A stretch of DNA of 54,525 nt, taken from the NCBI GenBank assembly GCA_905182105.1, contig CAJJAR010000041.1, positions 1 through 54,525 of the forward strand. The letters run 5' to 3'. This stretch comes from an uncultured Paracoccaceae bacterium (lineage in GTDB: Bacteria; Pseudomonadota; Alphaproteobacteria; Rhodobacterales; Rhodobacteraceae). This document shows positions 54,109-54,525 of this stretch, piece by piece. The translations under genes were made by a program, and so were the position numbers. How positions within the stretch are numbered: the stretch's first letter is position 1; every line of letters starts with the position of its first letter. Under the pieces are notes generated by a model. That model did no database searches, was not told the DNA's origin, and saw only the letters and a list, made by a program, of their open reading frames with translations.

Positions 54109-54198
54109 GGATCGGTGGCCGAGTGGTCGAAGGCGCACGCCTGGAAAGTGTGTAGGCGGGTGACCGTCTCCAGGGTTCGAATCCCTGTCGATCCGCCA
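54109..54198 (+). tRNA. tRNA-Ser (GGA)
   Basis: 90 nt including CCA. The acceptor stem is GGATCGG/TCGATCC with the class II long variable arm, anticodon loop CTGGAAA (GGA), and T loop TTCGAAT. Serine tRNA genes are frequent integration sites, and the sequence after this one changes character. Confidence 0.95.
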
Positions 54199-54525
54199 AT
54201 ATACATTAAGTGTTTATTATCATGTACTTAAGGTATAGTATTATTGATCATTTACACTACTTTTTACACTACAACTGAAGACCCATTTAAGGCTTTTTAA
54301 AAAGGGTCCCATGTGGTGCAAAGGAATCTACCCCCGGTACCAAGTGTTATCAATGGATTTCAAAAAGAGGGCTAAAGGTCAACGTTGTTGTTATTATTGT
54401 CAGCCTTCTTCTGACGGGAGTCCTGTGAGGTCCTTAGGTGGCCTCTGGCGTCATTCTGAATCCCTGCTGCCTGCATTGCTCAGTGACTCTGTATGTGTCT
54501 CGCTGTGGCTCTCAGGAGGGTCCCT
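54199..54525. other. Post-tRNA region, possible integration boundary
   Basis: 327 bases at the window end. The first 100 are strongly AT-rich and hold a direct repeat, TTTACACTAC, at about 54252 and 54266. The last 100 are GC-richer. An ORF open at the edge starts near 54353 (MDFKKRAKGQRCCYYC) but has no match I know. Because it follows a tRNA-Ser, an integrated element is possible, though no integrase is seen inside the window. Confidence 0.35.

Noticed and set aside
1..54525. CRISPR arrays, insertion sequences and rRNA genes
   Set aside because: No regularly spaced repeats, transposase motifs or rRNA sequence were seen anywhere in the window.
54353..54525. Open reading frame running off the right edge
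   Set aside because: Composition is odd, no ribosome site is evident and no family is recognised; noted inside the boundary feature rather than called as a gene.

Overview
The window looks like a marine alphaproteobacterium of the Roseobacter group (Rhodobacteraceae). The reasons are gene content and order that I recognise from that group: dmdA-acuI for DMSP breakdown, a photolyase-cfa pair followed by trgA-trgB-cysK, a split cobalamin-dependent methionine synthase with its DUF1638 partner, purC-purS-purQ, a circularly permuted two-piece tmRNA, and RNase E with an acidic insertion. The base composition is moderate for the group, and there is an unusual load of recently broken genes. Cold-water genera such as Octadecabacter have this style, but the genus is a guess.

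Layout. 0-5.5 kb: a nitroreductase, two medium-chain reductases, a small zinc-ribbon protein and a GYD protein, separated by four copies of an undescribed intergenic repeat that can fold into a hairpin, plus one long perfect inverted repeat. 5.6-12.4 kb: tRNA-Asn, a metallo-beta-lactamase-fold hydrolase, an EnvZ-like kinase, a CAU tRNA, purM-purN, RNase D, a lipoprotein and sufE. 12.4-15.8 kb: DUF1638, corrinoid protein and homocysteine methyltransferase (split methionine synthase), then a strongly shortened mprF remnant. 16.3-18 kb: purC-purS-purQ. 18-24.5 kb: a DctB/DctD two-component pair (the DctD-like protein lacks the sigma-54 GAFTGA loop) and RNase E. 24.5-28.3 kb: tusA, ccdA and two adjacent decaying genes (a hydrolase-like protein and a cytochrome P450). 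28.4-33.8 kb: class I aldolase, then on the minus strand sspB-fumC-DUF4169-RHH and chrB-chrA. 33.9-37.4 kb: permuted ssrA, a small membrane protein, a TetR regulator with a shifted 5' end, a nonsense-broken membrane gene and rlmF. 37.5-44.2 kb: a GntR regulator divergent from DUF2182-DUF1326, followed by dmdA, acuI, a HIT protein and a wrecked BCCT transporter. 44.3-54 kb: class V aminotransferase, photolyase, cfa, frameshifted trgA, trgB, cysK, a MscS-type channel and an alanyl-tRNA editing protein. The window ends with tRNA-Ser(GGA), followed by sequence of different character that may be an integrated element.

How the genes work together. Sulfur, methyl and C1 metabolism recur: DmdA and AcuI process DMSP and its C3 product, the corrinoid methionine synthase remethylates homocysteine, and CysK, TusA and SufE move sulfur. 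Stress functions cluster at the right (photolyase, cyclopropane synthase, tellurite locus), with a candidate ECF sigma-E promoter ahead of the photolyase. At least seven genes carry lesions. Several of these are single stop codons or one-base shifts, so either the genome is in active decay or some lesions are sequencing errors; read-level checks would separate the two.
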